NCBI GenBank assembly: GCA_963750395.1
Contig: CAVVQM010000007.1
Coordinates: forward strand, 434,001-498,000
Direction of reading: 5' to 3'
DNA from: JADJPO01 sp963750395
GTDB lineage: Bacteria > Actinomycetota > Actinomycetes > Actinomycetales > Kineosporiaceae
Length of the DNA: 64,000 bases
Shown here: piece after piece, positions 1-8,909 of the stretch
Numbering within the stretch: position 1 is the stretch's first letter
Layout of the letters: the number at the start of each line of letters is the position of its first letter
Made by a program: the position numbers and the translations under genes
Notes under the pieces: model-generated
What the model saw: only the letters and a program-made list of their open reading frames with translations
What the model was told of the DNA's origin: nothing
Database searches by the model: none

Positions 1-36
1 CGACCAGTGCCAGGTCGCGCGCACCTACGGAAGGGT

Positions 37-945
37 TCACGTGGTCAGTTTGTAGTACTGGAAGGTGTTGCAGGAGTCGATGTCGCCACTCTGGTGACCG
101 GTGGTGAACCACCGCTGCCGCTGCTCTCCCGACCCGTGGGTCCAGCCCTCCGGGTCCACGCGGCCCGTGGTCTTCTGCTGGATCCGGTCGTCGCCGACCG
201 CCTCCGCCGCGGCCAGCGCCTCGGTGATGTTGTCCTCGGTCAGCCTGATGCTGTTGCCCTCCACCTCGGTGGACAGGTGCGCCCAGGCACCGGCGAAGCA
301 GTCTGCCTGCAGTTCCATGGCGACCGAGAACTCGTCGGCCATGTCGGGATTGTTCTGCTGGATCCGCCGGACCTGCGGTTCGATGCCGAGCAACGTCTGC
401 AGGTGATGGCCGAACTCGTGGGCTGCGATGTAGGCCTGCGCGTAGTCGCCGTTGGCACCGAACTTCTGCTGCAACACGTCGAGGAAGCCCAGTTCGAAGT
501 AGATCCTCTGGTCGGCCGGGCAGTAGAAGGGACCGACCTCGGCACTGGCCGGCCCGCAGCCGGTCTGGGTCGTGTCGGAGAAGAAGGCGAGCCGGGGGCT
601 GGCGTACTCGATGCCGCGTCGCGCGAACTCTGCGCTCCACACGTCGTCCGCGATGCTGTAGACCTTGATCAACCGGCAGTCGGTGTACTCATCGAGCGCT
701 CCGTCAGCGTTGCAGCGCGCCCTCAACTGCTCGGCGGACTCGGTCGACTGCCCGGCCTGACCGGTGTCGACCGGGGTCAGGCTGGTGGAGGTGTTGCCGC
801 CGCCGAGCAGCATCCACAGCAACGCCACGACGAGCCCGACGATGCCAGTACCACCCCCGATGGCCAGCCCGCTCCCGCCGCCGCGGCCGCGACGGTCGTC
901 GACACCCCGCACGTCGACGGTGTTGTTCTCGAAATCGATGGGCAC
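37..945 (-). CDS. Neutral zinc metallopeptidase, YpfJ family
   Basis: A 302-residue protein with a charged N-terminus, a Gly-rich stretch, one hydrophobic segment (about residues 30-48) and a peptidase domain carrying the HEFGH zinc motif; this is the order of the YpfJ (predicted neutral zinc metallopeptidase) family. It is probably anchored with its catalytic domain outside the membrane. I chose GTG at 945 because GGAGG lies 6 nt upstream; 13 more codons are open upstream but lack a ribosome site. The substrate is unknown. It is divergent from the ABC-F gene. Family assignment is firm, role is not. Confidence 0.9.
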   Translation of the reverse strand: MPIDFENNTVDVRGVDDRRGRGGGSGLAIGGGTGIVGLVVALLWMLLGGGNTSTSLTPVDTGQAGQSTESAEQLRARCNADGALDEYTDCRLIKVYSIADDVWSAEFARRGIEYASPRLAFFSDTTQTGCGPASAEVGPFYCPADQRIYFELGFLDVLQQKFGANGDYAQAYIAAHEFGHHLQTLLGIEPQVRRIQQNNPDMADEFSVAMELQADCFAGAWAHLSTEVEGNSIRLTEDNITEALAAAEAVGDDRIQQKTTGRVDPEGWTHGSGEQRQRWFTTGHQSGDIDSCNTFQYYKLTT

Positions 946-963
946 GTCACGCCTCCACGTCAG

Positions 964-992
964 CCCCGGTCGGGCGGTGCACACAACCGGGG
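964..992. promoter_or_regulatory. 7-bp inverted repeat between ypfJ-like and ABC-F genes
   Basis: CCCCGGT at 964-970 is repeated in inverse at 986-992 with a 15-nt spacer. It lies in the divergent region, between the ypfJ-like start and a possible minus-strand -10 (TACGGT, 997-1002), so it could be an operator or a leader hairpin. No regulator can be named. Confidence 0.3.
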
Positions 993-1062
993 ACCTACCG
1001 TATCCCGGGTGCGTGGGAACGGTCCGGCGTACCGATCGTCACGACGTCGTCCGGCGCGACCG

Positions 1063-1068
1063 TAGAAT
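1063..1068 (+). promoter_or_regulatory. Candidate -10 element (TAGAAT) of the ABC-F gene
   Basis: TAGAAT matches the actinobacterial TANNNT -10 and lies 43 nt before the ATG at 1112, which would give a leader of roughly 37 nt. No convincing -35 is visible. Confidence 0.4.
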
Positions 1069-1111
1069 CGTCTGTCGGCGTCCGGAACACAGCAGCGGGG
1101 AAGGTCCACAG

Positions 1112-2710
1112 ATGATCGTCGCGCAGGACGTCGAACTGCGTGCCGGCGCCCGCCTGCTCCTGGAGCACGCCAGCTTCCGGATCGGGCCGGGGGACCGCGT
1201 CGGGTTGGTCGGCCGCAACGGGGCCGGCAAGACCACCCTGACCAGGGTGCTGGCCGGGCTGACCCAGCCGGCCAACGGCACCGTCAGCCGTGGCGGCGAC
1301 GTCGGCTACCTGCCACAGGACCCTCGCACCGGCGATCTCGAGCAACTGGCCCAGGACCGGGTGCTCTCGGCCCGCGGACTGGACGACATCGTCCGGCGGA
1401 TGCGCCGCGCCGAGGGGGAGATGGCCAGCGCCGTCGAGGAGACCCGGGACGCCGCGATGGCCCGGTACGGCCGGCTGGACGCCCAGTTCACCAGCCGCGG
1501 TGGGTACGCCGCCGAGAGCGAGGCGGCGACCATCTGCTCGAGTCTGGGGCTGGCGGGACGGGTGCTCGCCCAGCCCCTGGGAACCCTGTCGGGCGGCCAG
1601 CGACGCCGGGTCGAGTTGGCCCGGATCCTGTTCTCCGGCGCGCAGACGATGCTCCTGGACGAACCGACGAACCATCTGGACGCCGACTCCATCGCCTGGC
1701 TGCGCGGGGTGCTGAGCGGGTGGACCTCGGGTCTGGTCGTGATCAGTCACGACGTCGACCTGCTCGCCGCGTGCGTCAACAAGGTCTTCCACCTGGACGC
1801 CAACCGGTGCGAACTCGAGGTGTACAACCTCGGCTGGTCGGCCTACCTCGCCCAGCGGGAGACGGACGAGCGCCGTCGCCGCCGCGAGCGCGCCAACGCC
1901 GAGAAGAAGGCCTCGGTGCTGCTGTCTCAGGCCGACCGGATGCGGGCCAAGGCCACCAAGGCCAGCGCCGCCGCGAACATGGCCCGCCGGGCCAACCGGC
2001 TCCTGGAGGGGGTCGAGGAGGAGCGGCGCGCCGACCGGGTCGCCCGGCTGCGCTTCCCCGACCCCGTCTCCTGCGGTCGCGTTCCGCTGCGGGCCACCGC
2101 CCTGTCCAAGAGCTACGGGAGCACCGAGGTCTTCACCGACGTGGATCTGGCGATCGACCGCGGCAGCAGGGTGGTGGTGCTCGGGCTCAACGGTGCGGGC
2201 AAGACGACGCTGCTGCGGTTGTTGGCAGGGATCGAGCCCCCGGACACGGGTGAGGTCGTGCCAGGTCACGGATTGCGGTTGGGCTACTACGCTCAGGAGC
2301 ACGAGACGCTGGACCTCGACCGTACGGTGCTGGAGAACCTGCGCACGGCGGCGCCGGACCTCGCCGACACCCAGGTCCGTTCCGTCCTCGGGTCGTTTCT
2401 CTTCTCGGGGGACGATGTCGACAAACCGGCCGGTGTCCTGTCCGGTGGTGAGAAGACCCGCCTGGCGTTGGCCACCCTGGTCGTCTCGGGCGCGAACGTG
2501 CTGCTGCTCGACGAGCCGACGAACAACCTCGACCCCGCCAGCCGCGCGGAGGTCCTCTCCGCGCTGCGCGGATATGCCGGGGCGGTGGTCCTGGTCACCC
2601 ACGACGAGGGCGCCGTGGAGGCGCTCGCCCCCGAACGCGTCGTGCTGCTGCCCGACGGCGACGAGGACATGTGGGGGACCGACTACCTGGAACTGGTGGC
2701 GCTCGCCTGA
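1112..2710 (+). CDS. ABC-F family ATPase (ribosome-associated type)
   Basis: A 532-residue protein with two ABC cassettes and no membrane segment, the ABC-F layout. Cassette 1 has Walker A GRNGAGKTT at residue 34, LSGGQ at 159 and LLDEPTNHLD near 182; cassette 2 has GLNGAGKTT at 358 and LSGGE at 443. A charged Arg/Lys/Ala-rich linker of about 80 residues separates them. ABC-F proteins act on ribosomes (translation factors or antibiotic protection), not in transport. The start is ATG 1112 after GGAAGG; earlier in-frame codons are read through the divergent promoter. With the next two genes it matches, from memory, the order Rv1473-Rv1473A-Rv1472. Confidence 0.92.
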   Translation: MIVAQDVELRAGARLLLEHASFRIGPGDRVGLVGRNGAGKTTLTRVLAGLTQPANGTVSRGGDVGYLPQDPRTGDLEQLAQDRVLSARGLDDIVRRMRRAEGEMASAVEETRDAAMARYGRLDAQFTSRGGYAAESEAATICSSLGLAGRVLAQPLGTLSGGQRRRVELARILFSGAQTMLLDEPTNHLDADSIAWLRGVLSGWTSGLVVISHDVDLLAACVNKVFHLDANRCELEVYNLGWSAYLAQRETDERRRRRERANAEKKASVLLSQADRMRAKATKASAAANMARRANRLLEGVEEERRADRVARLRFPDPVSCGRVPLRATALSKSYGSTEVFTDVDLAIDRGSRVVVLGLNGAGKTTLLRLLAGIEPPDTGEVVPGHGLRLGYYAQEHETLDLDRTVLENLRTAAPDLADTQVRSVLGSFLFSGDDVDKPAGVLSGGEKTRLALATLVVSGANVLLLDEPTNNLDPASRAEVLSALRGYAGAVVLVTHDEGAVEALAPERVVLLPDGDEDMWGTDYLELVALA

Positions 2711-2948
2711 TTCGCCGTTCGGTGCCGAATGGTCGTTTGGCCCCGGATCCGGCTTTTTTCATCGGCTACCGGCAGGATTGTGGGCCGTGAACGGACCGCC
2801 GCCGGAACGGATGGTGGCATAATCCGGTGCACGTGATCATCGGATGCCCGGTGACATCGGCAGAAAGGACGGCGTCGCGGCCCGAGCGCCGCGATCGACG
2901 TCTCTGACGGTGAATGGTCCCGCATCGAAAGAAAGCCGAGGAGGAATA
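2711..2948 (+). other. Intergenic region, no gene
   Basis: 238 bases between the ABC-F gene and the small HTH gene. A run of six T follows a short GC palindrome near 2744-2759 and may be a weak terminator. CATAAT at 2818-2823 is a possible -10 for the HTH gene but has no visible -35. I see nothing else here. Confidence 0.3.
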
Positions 2949-3164
2949 GTGGCGGACGCTGTCAAGAAGGGCGCTCGAATCACTGGCCAGGATCGCACCA
3001 AGTTGGCGAACGAGCTCACCAAGAAGTACAGCGCCGGCGCGAGCATCAGAGCGCTGGCGGAATCGACCGGACGGTCCTACGGATTCGTCCATCGGATTCT
3101 GACCGAGAACGAGGTCACGCTGCGCGGCCGTGGCGGTGCCACCCGCGGCAAGTCGAAGCGCTGA
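2949..3164 (+). CDS. Small helix-turn-helix protein
   Basis: A 71-residue basic protein. Residues about 9-50 hold a helix-turn-helix with the segment ASIRALAESTGRSYGFVHR, followed by a conserved Arg/Gly-rich tail (RGRGGATRGKSKR). It belongs to a highly conserved actinobacterial family (Rv1473A-like); its target genes are not known. The start is GTG 2949, with a perfect AGGAGG 4 nt upstream. It ends 5 nt before the next gene, so the two are probably cotranscribed. Confidence 0.88.
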   Translation: MADAVKKGARITGQDRTKLANELTKKYSAGASIRALAESTGRSYGFVHRILTENEVTLRGRGGATRGKSKR

Positions 3165-3169
3165 GCGAC

Positions 3170-3982
3170 GTGCCGCTCGGAGATCCGGAGCCTGCCGGCT
3201 CTCCGAGCGTGCCGGTCCCGTCGGTGGACGTGCCGATGCGGATCGAGCGAACCGGGCGACGGGCCGACGTCGTCCTGGATGACCCGGATCGGCACAACCC
3301 CCAGACACCCGCCCTGTGGAGGGCGTTGGCGCGCGTGGGCCGCGAACTCGACGGCGAGGTCGACGTCGTGGTGCTGCGCGGGTCCGGTCCGTCCTTCTCC
3401 GCAGGCCTGGACCGCGCGCTGCTGGCACCGGGCGCCGCGGACGGTCCGGTCAGGCTCGTCGGCCTGCCGCCGGCCCAGGCCGATGCCGAGATCGCCTCCT
3501 ACCAGGAGGCGTTCACCCTCTGGTCGGACAGCTCCTTCGTCAGCATCGCCGCCGTGGCGGGGCACGCCATCGGGGCGGGCTTCCAGCTCGCCCTCGCCTG
3601 CGACCTGCGGGTTGCGGCGAGCGACGCCTCGTTCGCCATGCGGGAGACCCTGCTCGGGCTGGTACCGGACCTGGGCGGCACCGCCCGGCTGGTCGAGGCG
3701 GTCGGCTACGCACGCGCACTGGAGATCTGCGCCTCGGCACGGCCGATCGACGCCGAGGAGGCGCTGCGGCTCGGTCTGGTCCAGCGCGTCGTCCCCGGCG
3801 CGGACCTCGCCATGGCGGTGGACGAGACGGCCGCGCCGTTCCTGGGCGAGCGCGCCGCCGCGGTGATCGCCACTCTCGCCCTGCTGCGCCAGGCCCGTGC
3901 CGACATCGCCGATCACCTCGCGGCCGAGCGCGCCGCCCAGATGCAGCGGCTTCGGGCGCTGACCGCCGCCATCCGGTCCTAG
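3170..3982 (+). CDS. Enoyl-CoA hydratase/isomerase family protein (EchA12-like)
   Basis: A 270-residue crotonase-fold protein, with the oxyanion-hole segment GHAIGAGF at about 132-138 and the trimer-core segment after it. In crotonase two glutamates 20 residues apart (144 and 164) do catalysis; here the first is Gln139 while the second, Glu159, is kept. That pattern fits an isomerase or another crotonase activity better than a simple hydratase. The start is GTG 3170; later in-frame starts at 3230 (GTG) and 3236 (ATG) would shorten a non-conserved N-terminus. It is probably cotranscribed with the HTH gene. Confidence 0.85.
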   Translation: MPLGDPEPAGSPSVPVPSVDVPMRIERTGRRADVVLDDPDRHNPQTPALWRALARVGRELDGEVDVVVLRGSGPSFSAGLDRALLAPGAADGPVRLVGLPPAQADAEIASYQEAFTLWSDSSFVSIAAVAGHAIGAGFQLALACDLRVAASDASFAMRETLLGLVPDLGGTARLVEAVGYARALEICASARPIDAEEALRLGLVQRVVPGADLAMAVDETAAPFLGERAAAVIATLALLRQARADIADHLAAERAAQMQRLRALTAAIRS

Positions 3983-4078
3983 GTTGTCTCCGCGACCCGG
4001 GCGACCGGTTCTGCCGGGCGACGGGAAGTGATTCGGCCCCTCGAACGGTTGGCCCGGTTACACAACCGAGGGAGGCAC

Positions 4079-6049
4079 GTGTCCGGTCACACCGCCTGGT
4101 CCGCTCTGCGGTCCTATCGGCGCGATCAGGAGCTGGCCCAGCACACCCTGGCCCCCGGCACCTGGCGCCGGGTTCTCACCTACGCCGTCCCCTACCGGCG
4201 CACGATCATCGCCTTCCTGGTCCTGGTGATCCTCGACGCGATGTTCGTGGTGCTCACGCCGTTGCTGTTCAAGCGGATCGTCGACGACGGCGTGCTCGCC
4301 GGTGATCGCGCCCTCGTGGTGAGCACGGCATTGGTCATCGCGGCGCTGGCCCTGCTGGACGCCGGTCTGTCCCTCGTGCAACGCCGCCTGTCGGCCCGGA
4401 TCGGTGAGGGGCTGATCTACGACCTGCGCACCGAGGTGTTCGGTCACGTCCTGCGCCAGCCGATCGCCTTCTTCACCCGGGCGCAGACCGGGTCGCTGGT
4501 CTCCCGCCTGAACAACGACGTGATCGGCGCCCAGCAGGCGTTCACCTCGACGCTGTCGAACGTGGTGTCCAACCTGGTCTCCCTGACGCTGGTCGGCGCG
4601 GCGATGCTGTACCTGTCCTGGCCGATCACCGTGGGGGCGCTGCTGCTGGTGCCGCTGTTCCTGCTGCCCGCCCGACGGGTCGGGGCACGCCTGGCGGAGC
4701 TGTCGCGAACCTCGATGCAGCTGAACGCCGAACTCGGCAGCCGGATGACCGAACGGTTCAACGTCGCCGGGGCCCTGCTGGTGAAGCTGTTCGGACGCCC
4801 CGCCGAGGAGGACGAGCAGTTCGCCCGACGCGCCGGGCAGGTGCGCGACGTCGGGGTCCAGATCGCGATGGCCAACCGCTTCTTCATCACCGCCCTGACG
4901 CTCGTCGCCGCCCTGGCCACCGCACTCGTCTACGGCGCGGGCGGGCTGCTCACCATCTCCGGACAGATGACCGTGGGCACCCTCTTGGCCCTGGCCGCAC
5001 TGCTCGGGCGGCTCTACGGACCGCTGACCGCGCTGTCGACCGTCCGGATCGACGTGATGACCGCCCTGGTCAGCTTCGAGCGGGTCTTCGAGGTCCTCGA
5101 CCTGGTGCCGCTGGTCACGGACCGCCCCGGAGCCCGCCGGCTCGGGACGGGTCCACTCGCGGTCGAACTGGACCGGGTCTCGTTCACCTATCCACGCGCC
5201 GAGGAGGTCTCCCTGGCCTCCCTGGAGCAGTCCTCCGCCGGTGAACGCAGCGGCGGCGAGGTGCTGCACGAGGTCAGCCTGCGCGCCGAGCCCGGGCAGA
5301 TGCTGGCGCTGGTCGGGCCCAGCGGTGCGGGCAAGACCACCATCACGGGGCTGGTCGCACGGCTGCACGACGTCAGTTCGGGGGCGGTCCGCATCGGTGG
5401 TCAGGATGTTCGGGACGTCACCCAGGCCTCCCTGCACGACGTCGTCGGCGTGGTCACCCAGGAGGCCCACCTGTTCCACGACACGATCCGGGCCAACCTC
5501 CTCTACGCCAGGCCCACCGCCACCGAGGCAGAGCTCGTCAAGGCGTTGCGCGACGCCCAGGTGTGGGACCTGGTCGACTCGCTTCCGGACGGGCTGGACA
5601 CCGTGGTGGGGGACCGGGGACATCGACTCTCCGGTGGCGAGAAGCAGCGGGTCGCCCTGGCCCGGCTGCTGCTGAAGGCGCCCGGAGTGGTCATCCTCGA
5701 CGAGGCCACGGCCCACCTGGACTCCGAGTCCGAGGTGGCCGTGCAGCGGGCTCTCGACCGTGCCCTGATGGGGCGCACCGCTCTGGTGATCGCCCACCGG
5801 TTGTCGACCGTCCGGGCGGCCGACCGGATCGCCGTCGTGGACGGCGGGCGGGTGGTCGAACAGGGCCGTCACGAGGAACTGCTCGCGCGCGGTGGTCTGT
5901 ACGCGGTGCTGTATCGCACCCAGTTCGCCGATCAGGACCGGCGGGCCACCGGCGCACCCCGGGGCGCTGAGGAGGCGGCCGAGGAACCGACCGGTCAGAC
6001 GGCGCGGGCCAGGCCGCCGTCCACGGCGAGCGCCGAGCCGGTCACGTAG
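4079..6049 (+). CDS. ABC exporter, fused membrane and ATPase domains
   Basis: About 656 residues: a six-helix exporter membrane domain (roughly 30-320) and an ABC cassette with Walker A GPSGAGKTT at 413, LSGGEKQR at 517 and a VVILDEATAHLD Walker B. It would work as a homodimer or with another half-transporter; substrate unknown. GTG 4079 follows GGGAGG with only 3 nt spacing; GTG 4028 is the alternative. The last 55 nt overlap the convergent SDR gene, and the Ala/Glu/Pro-rich tail after about residue 625 is encoded there. Confidence 0.88.
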   Translation: MSGHTAWSALRSYRRDQELAQHTLAPGTWRRVLTYAVPYRRTIIAFLVLVILDAMFVVLTPLLFKRIVDDGVLAGDRALVVSTALVIAALALLDAGLSLVQRRLSARIGEGLIYDLRTEVFGHVLRQPIAFFTRAQTGSLVSRLNNDVIGAQQAFTSTLSNVVSNLVSLTLVGAAMLYLSWPITVGALLLVPLFLLPARRVGARLAELSRTSMQLNAELGSRMTERFNVAGALLVKLFGRPAEEDEQFARRAGQVRDVGVQIAMANRFFITALTLVAALATALVYGAGGLLTISGQMTVGTLLALAALLGRLYGPLTALSTVRIDVMTALVSFERVFEVLDLVPLVTDRPGARRLGTGPLAVELDRVSFTYPRAEEVSLASLEQSSAGERSGGEVLHEVSLRAEPGQMLALVGPSGAGKTTITGLVARLHDVSSGAVRIGGQDVRDVTQASLHDVVGVVTQEAHLFHDTIRANLLYARPTATEAELVKALRDAQVWDLVDSLPDGLDTVVGDRGHRLSGGEKQRVALARLLLKAPGVVILDEATAHLDSESEVAVQRALDRALMGRTALVIAHRLSTVRAADRIAVVDGGRVVEQGRHEELLARGGLYAVLYRTQFADQDRRATGAPRGAEEAAEEPTGQTARARPPSTASAEPVT

Positions 6050-6753
6050 CTGGCGGCGGGGGAGAGCAGGAACACCGCCGGACGGGCCAGCTCCCAGGGG
6101 TCGCCGTAGCGGCCCAGCGGGATCCGTTCGCGGGTACGCCGCTGGTCCTCCTCCTCGCCGGCGCCGTCGCGCGCTCTGGTCCGTTCGGTGTCCAGATGAC
6201 CCGCGAGCAGCACGTTGACCCGCACGTTGGCCGGGCCCAGCTCGTCGGCCATCGCCTTCGCCGTCATCGCCACGCCGGGCAGGAGTCCGTTGGCCAGGAC
6301 ATGGTCGCGTTGTGCCTCTCGGGCGCCCGGCCCGAGCAGGAACAGCACCGATCCACCCTCGGTGGACACGTTGCCGGAGACACTACGGGCCAGCCTCAGC
6401 GGGGCCAGCAGGTTGGACTCGAAGGCCAGGCGCCAGCGTTCGTCACCGATCTGCGTGAACGGTCCCGGCTCGGGAAGGCCGAGCCCGATCAGCGCGCCGT
6501 CCAGTCGCCCGTAGCGGGCGATGGCCGCCGCGCTCAGGCAGGTCTCCAGGCCCGGCGCGCTGAGGTCGCCGCTGACCGCGATCGCCCGTCCCGGTCCGCC
6601 GGCCATCGCCGCGGTCTCGGCGAGCCCGGTCTCGTCGCGCCCGCACAGGACGAGCCGGGCGCCCTCGGCGACGAGTTGCAGTGCGCATGCCCGGCCCAAT
6701 CCGGCTGAGGCCCCCGCGACCACGTAGACGCGATCGCTCAGCCCAAGATCCAT
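5995..6753 (-). CDS. SDR-family protein lacking the catalytic Ser-Tyr-Lys
   Basis: A 252-residue short-chain dehydrogenase/reductase fold with an N-terminal dinucleotide-binding motif (GASAGLG) and the structural Asn (ESNLLAP). The strand that normally ends in the catalytic Ser reads FLLGPGA, and the YxxxK position reads HVLAN, so Tyr and Lys are His and Asn. It is probably not a normal oxidoreductase, although the cofactor loop and the C-terminal motif (SALAVDGG) are kept. The start is ATG 6753, the first Met before the beta-alpha-beta fold. It overlaps the ABC exporter tail by 55 nt. Confidence 0.82.
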   Translation of the reverse strand: MDLGLSDRVYVVAGASAGLGRACALQLVAEGARLVLCGRDETGLAETAAMAGGPGRAIAVSGDLSAPGLETCLSAAAIARYGRLDGALIGLGLPEPGPFTQIGDERWRLAFESNLLAPLRLARSVSGNVSTEGGSVLFLLGPGAREAQRDHVLANGLLPGVAMTAKAMADELGPANVRVNVLLAGHLDTERTRARDGAGEEEDQRRTRERIPLGRYGDPWELARPAVFLLSPAASYVTGSALAVDGGLARAV

Positions 6754-6855
6754 GCGCAGACCCCCAGGACGCTCGGCGGGCCGATATGGGCAGCCCGGTA
6801 CCCATCGGATATCGAGCGATCCAGCCGTGGCCTTGAGCCGGCTCACCGTCGTGGG

Positions 6856-7731
6856 TCAACCCTGCAGCCGGTCCTCGAACTCCTCGTCGACCCCGTGGCG
6901 ACCGGATCGGTGCGTGGACGGCAGCCCGCCGCGGCGGCGGACCTCGCGCAGCATGTAGTGCCCCAGCACCACGTAGGCCGCCGCGGCGAAGCCCCACCAC
7001 TGCAGCGCGTAGGACAGGTTGATGCCCAGGCCGGGTTCGGGCCGGGGCAGCGCCTGCGGGGTCGCCGCCGGCGCGGGCCGCTCGGTGGCGAGCAGGCCGT
7101 AGGCCCGATACGTCACGGTGCCCAGAGGCGCCCTGATCTGCTCGGCGATGCGGTCCAGATCGATCCGGAGCTGCTGACCGGGTGGAGGCTGCCGGTCCAC
7201 TCCGGGCTCGCCGGGTCGCAGTCGGGCACTGACCTCGACGCGCCCGGACGGCGGGGCCGGGACGCGATCGGGTTGCGCACTCGTGCTCCCGTTGGGGACC
7301 CAGCCGCGGTCCACCATCAGGACCCGGCCGTCGTCGGTGACCAGCGGGACCAGCACCTCGAATCCGTACCGCGTGTCCAGCGGACGGTTGCGGACCAGAA
7401 CCGTGTCCTCGACCCGGTACGTGCCGGACACCCGCACCGGGGTCCATTCCCGCGCCGCGGCCAGCGGCTGCTCGGGCGTGGCCAGGACCTCGGCCAGCGC
7501 CACCGGTGCGGCGTCGTAGTTGGCGGCGATCCGAGCGCGCCGCTCGACCTTGTCCTCGTGGCGGGAGAACTGCCAGCGACCCAGCAGCACGAAGACCAGC
7601 GACAGCACGATCACGCCCAGCAGGGCCAGCACCCAGCCACCCTCGCGCAACAGTGCGGCGGCGGCCCTGAACTCAGCGGCGCGTCCGGTGCCGGCCGCCG
7701 GTTCGTCGCGGTCGGCGGTGAGCACGTCCAC
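6856..7731 (-). CDS. SURF1 family cytochrome oxidase biogenesis protein
   Basis: A 291-residue membrane protein with two transmembrane segments, one near the N-terminus (GWVLALLGVIVLSLVFVLL) ending in the family motif GRWQ, and one near the C-terminus (ALQWWGFAAAAYVVLG). Between them lies the extracytoplasmic domain with DRGWVP. SURF1 proteins assist assembly of the haem-copper oxidase (cytochrome aa3). GTG 7731 starts directly after the stop of the upstream DUF3099 gene with no gap, so translation is probably coupled. Confidence 0.9.
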   Translation of the reverse strand: MDVLTADRDEPAAGTGRAAEFRAAAALLREGGWVLALLGVIVLSLVFVLLGRWQFSRHEDKVERRARIAANYDAAPVALAEVLATPEQPLAAAREWTPVRVSGTYRVEDTVLVRNRPLDTRYGFEVLVPLVTDDGRVLMVDRGWVPNGSTSAQPDRVPAPPSGRVEVSARLRPGEPGVDRQPPPGQQLRIDLDRIAEQIRAPLGTVTYRAYGLLATERPAPAATPQALPRPEPGLGINLSYALQWWGFAAAAYVVLGHYMLREVRRRGGLPSTHRSGRHGVDEEFEDRLQG

Positions 7732-8049
7732 TCAGCTGTCGACCTTGGTCCGCTGCACAGGCAGCACGGTTCCCGTCAGGGCCAGCCGGTCGACGGGTAC
7801 GGGCGCGACGATACGGCGCCGGGCGCCCGCGTTCGCCATGACCACGGCGACGTAGGGGATGACCACCGCGGCGGCGGCCAGGACCCAGCGCACCGGGTGA
7901 TCGATCACCAGCACGAGCAGGAAACAGCCGGTGCGGAAGCCCATGGAGATCACGTATCGGCGGACGCGGCCGTCGAGGTCCTCGCTGTGCGGCCGAGCGG
8001 CTCCGCTGATGCTGTGGACCTGCTGCTCGTCGCCCGCGCGGTTCGCCAT
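7732..8049 (-). CDS. DUF3099 family small membrane protein
   Basis: A 105-residue protein with two adjacent transmembrane helices (RYVISMGFRTGCFLLVLVI and WVLAAAAVVIPYVAVVM) and a basic cytoplasmic tail, typical of actinobacterial DUF3099. The function is unknown; the family often sits between SURF1 and fabG. ATG 8049 is preceded by TACCGT at 6 nt with no ribosome site, so a leaderless mRNA is likely. It forms an operon with the SURF1 gene. Confidence 0.85.
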   Translation of the reverse strand: MANRAGDEQQVHSISGAARPHSEDLDGRVRRYVISMGFRTGCFLLVLVIDHPVRWVLAAAAVVIPYVAVVMANAGARRRIVAPVPVDRLALTGTVLPVQRTKVDS

Positions 8050-8055
8050 GCCTCT

Positions 8056-8061
8056 ACGGTA
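8056..8061 (-). promoter_or_regulatory. -10 element (TACCGT), leaderless DUF3099/SURF1 operon
   Basis: TACCGT lies 6 nt before ATG 8049 on the minus strand, and no Shine-Dalgarno sequence precedes the start. Confidence 0.5.
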
Positions 8062-8140
8062 GGTCCCACCGATCTGCGACGCACCCAGGGGCTGGTCCTG
8101 CCGTCCCCGGTCGCTGGCGGCACGACGGCGAGGAGGAGCC

Positions 8141-8845
8141 ATGAACCGCAGCGTCCTGGTCACCGGCGGAAGCCGTGGCATCGGCCTGGCGATCGCGCGA
8201 GCGATGGCCGAGCAGGGGGACAGGGTGGCGGTCACCTACCGCACCGGCACCCCGCCGGACGCGCTCTTCGGGGTCTCCTGCGACATCACCGACACCGCAT
8301 CGGTCGAGGCCGCCTTCTCGGCGGTCGAGGCCGAACAGGGGCCGGTCGAGGTGCTGGTCGCCAACGCGGGGGTGACCAGGGACCAGTTGCTGTTGCGAAT
8401 GACCGACGAGGACTTCGACACCGTCCTCGACACCAACCTCACCGGTGCCTTCCGCTGTGTCAGGCGGGCCGCCATGGGCATGGTCCGGATGAAGCGTGGC
8501 CGGATCATCCTGATCTCCAGTGTGATCGGCCTGTACGGCGGCCAGGGGCAGGCCAACTACGCAGCCAGCAAGGCCGGTCTGGTCGGGCTGGCGCGATCGA
8601 TCGCCCGCGAGCTGGGGGGACGGGGGATCACGGCCAACGTCGTGGCACCGGGCTTCATCGAGACGGACATGACCGCGGCCCTGCCGCCCGAACGACGCCA
8701 GGCCTATGCCTCGCTGATCCCCGCGGGCCGGTTCGGCGTCACGGAGGAGATCGCCCACGCCGTGCAGTACCTCGCCTCACCCCAGGCCGGCTACGTCAAC
8801 GGTGCGGTCCTGCCCGTCGACGGCGGCCTCGGCATGGGTCACTGA
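8141..8845 (+). CDS. fabG: 3-oxoacyl-[acyl-carrier-protein] reductase FabG
   Basis: A 234-residue SDR enzyme that reduces 3-oxoacyl-ACP with NADPH in fatty acid synthesis. It has GGSRGIG at residues 9-15, NAG, the catalytic Ser (ISSVIG), YAASK and the PGFIETDM loop, all intact. ATG 8141 follows GAGGAGG by 4 nt. The next gene is the enoyl reductase, the fabG1-inhA order of mycobacteria and of fabG-fabI in Streptomyces. Confidence 0.93.
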   Translation: MNRSVLVTGGSRGIGLAIARAMAEQGDRVAVTYRTGTPPDALFGVSCDITDTASVEAAFSAVEAEQGPVEVLVANAGVTRDQLLLRMTDEDFDTVLDTNLTGAFRCVRRAAMGMVRMKRGRIILISSVIGLYGGQGQANYAASKAGLVGLARSIARELGGRGITANVVAPGFIETDMTAALPPERRQAYASLIPAGRFGVTEEIAHAVQYLASPQAGYVNGAVLPVDGGLGMGH

Positions 8846-8909
8846 CACCACGCCCGCCGGATACTCGACGTTGCGGACCACGCACACCCGTTGCCACGAA
8901 GGAGCCCTG

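Noticed and set aside
2742..2760. Rho-independent terminator after the ABC-F gene.
   Set aside because: A run of six T exists, but the preceding palindrome gives only a 3-bp stem.
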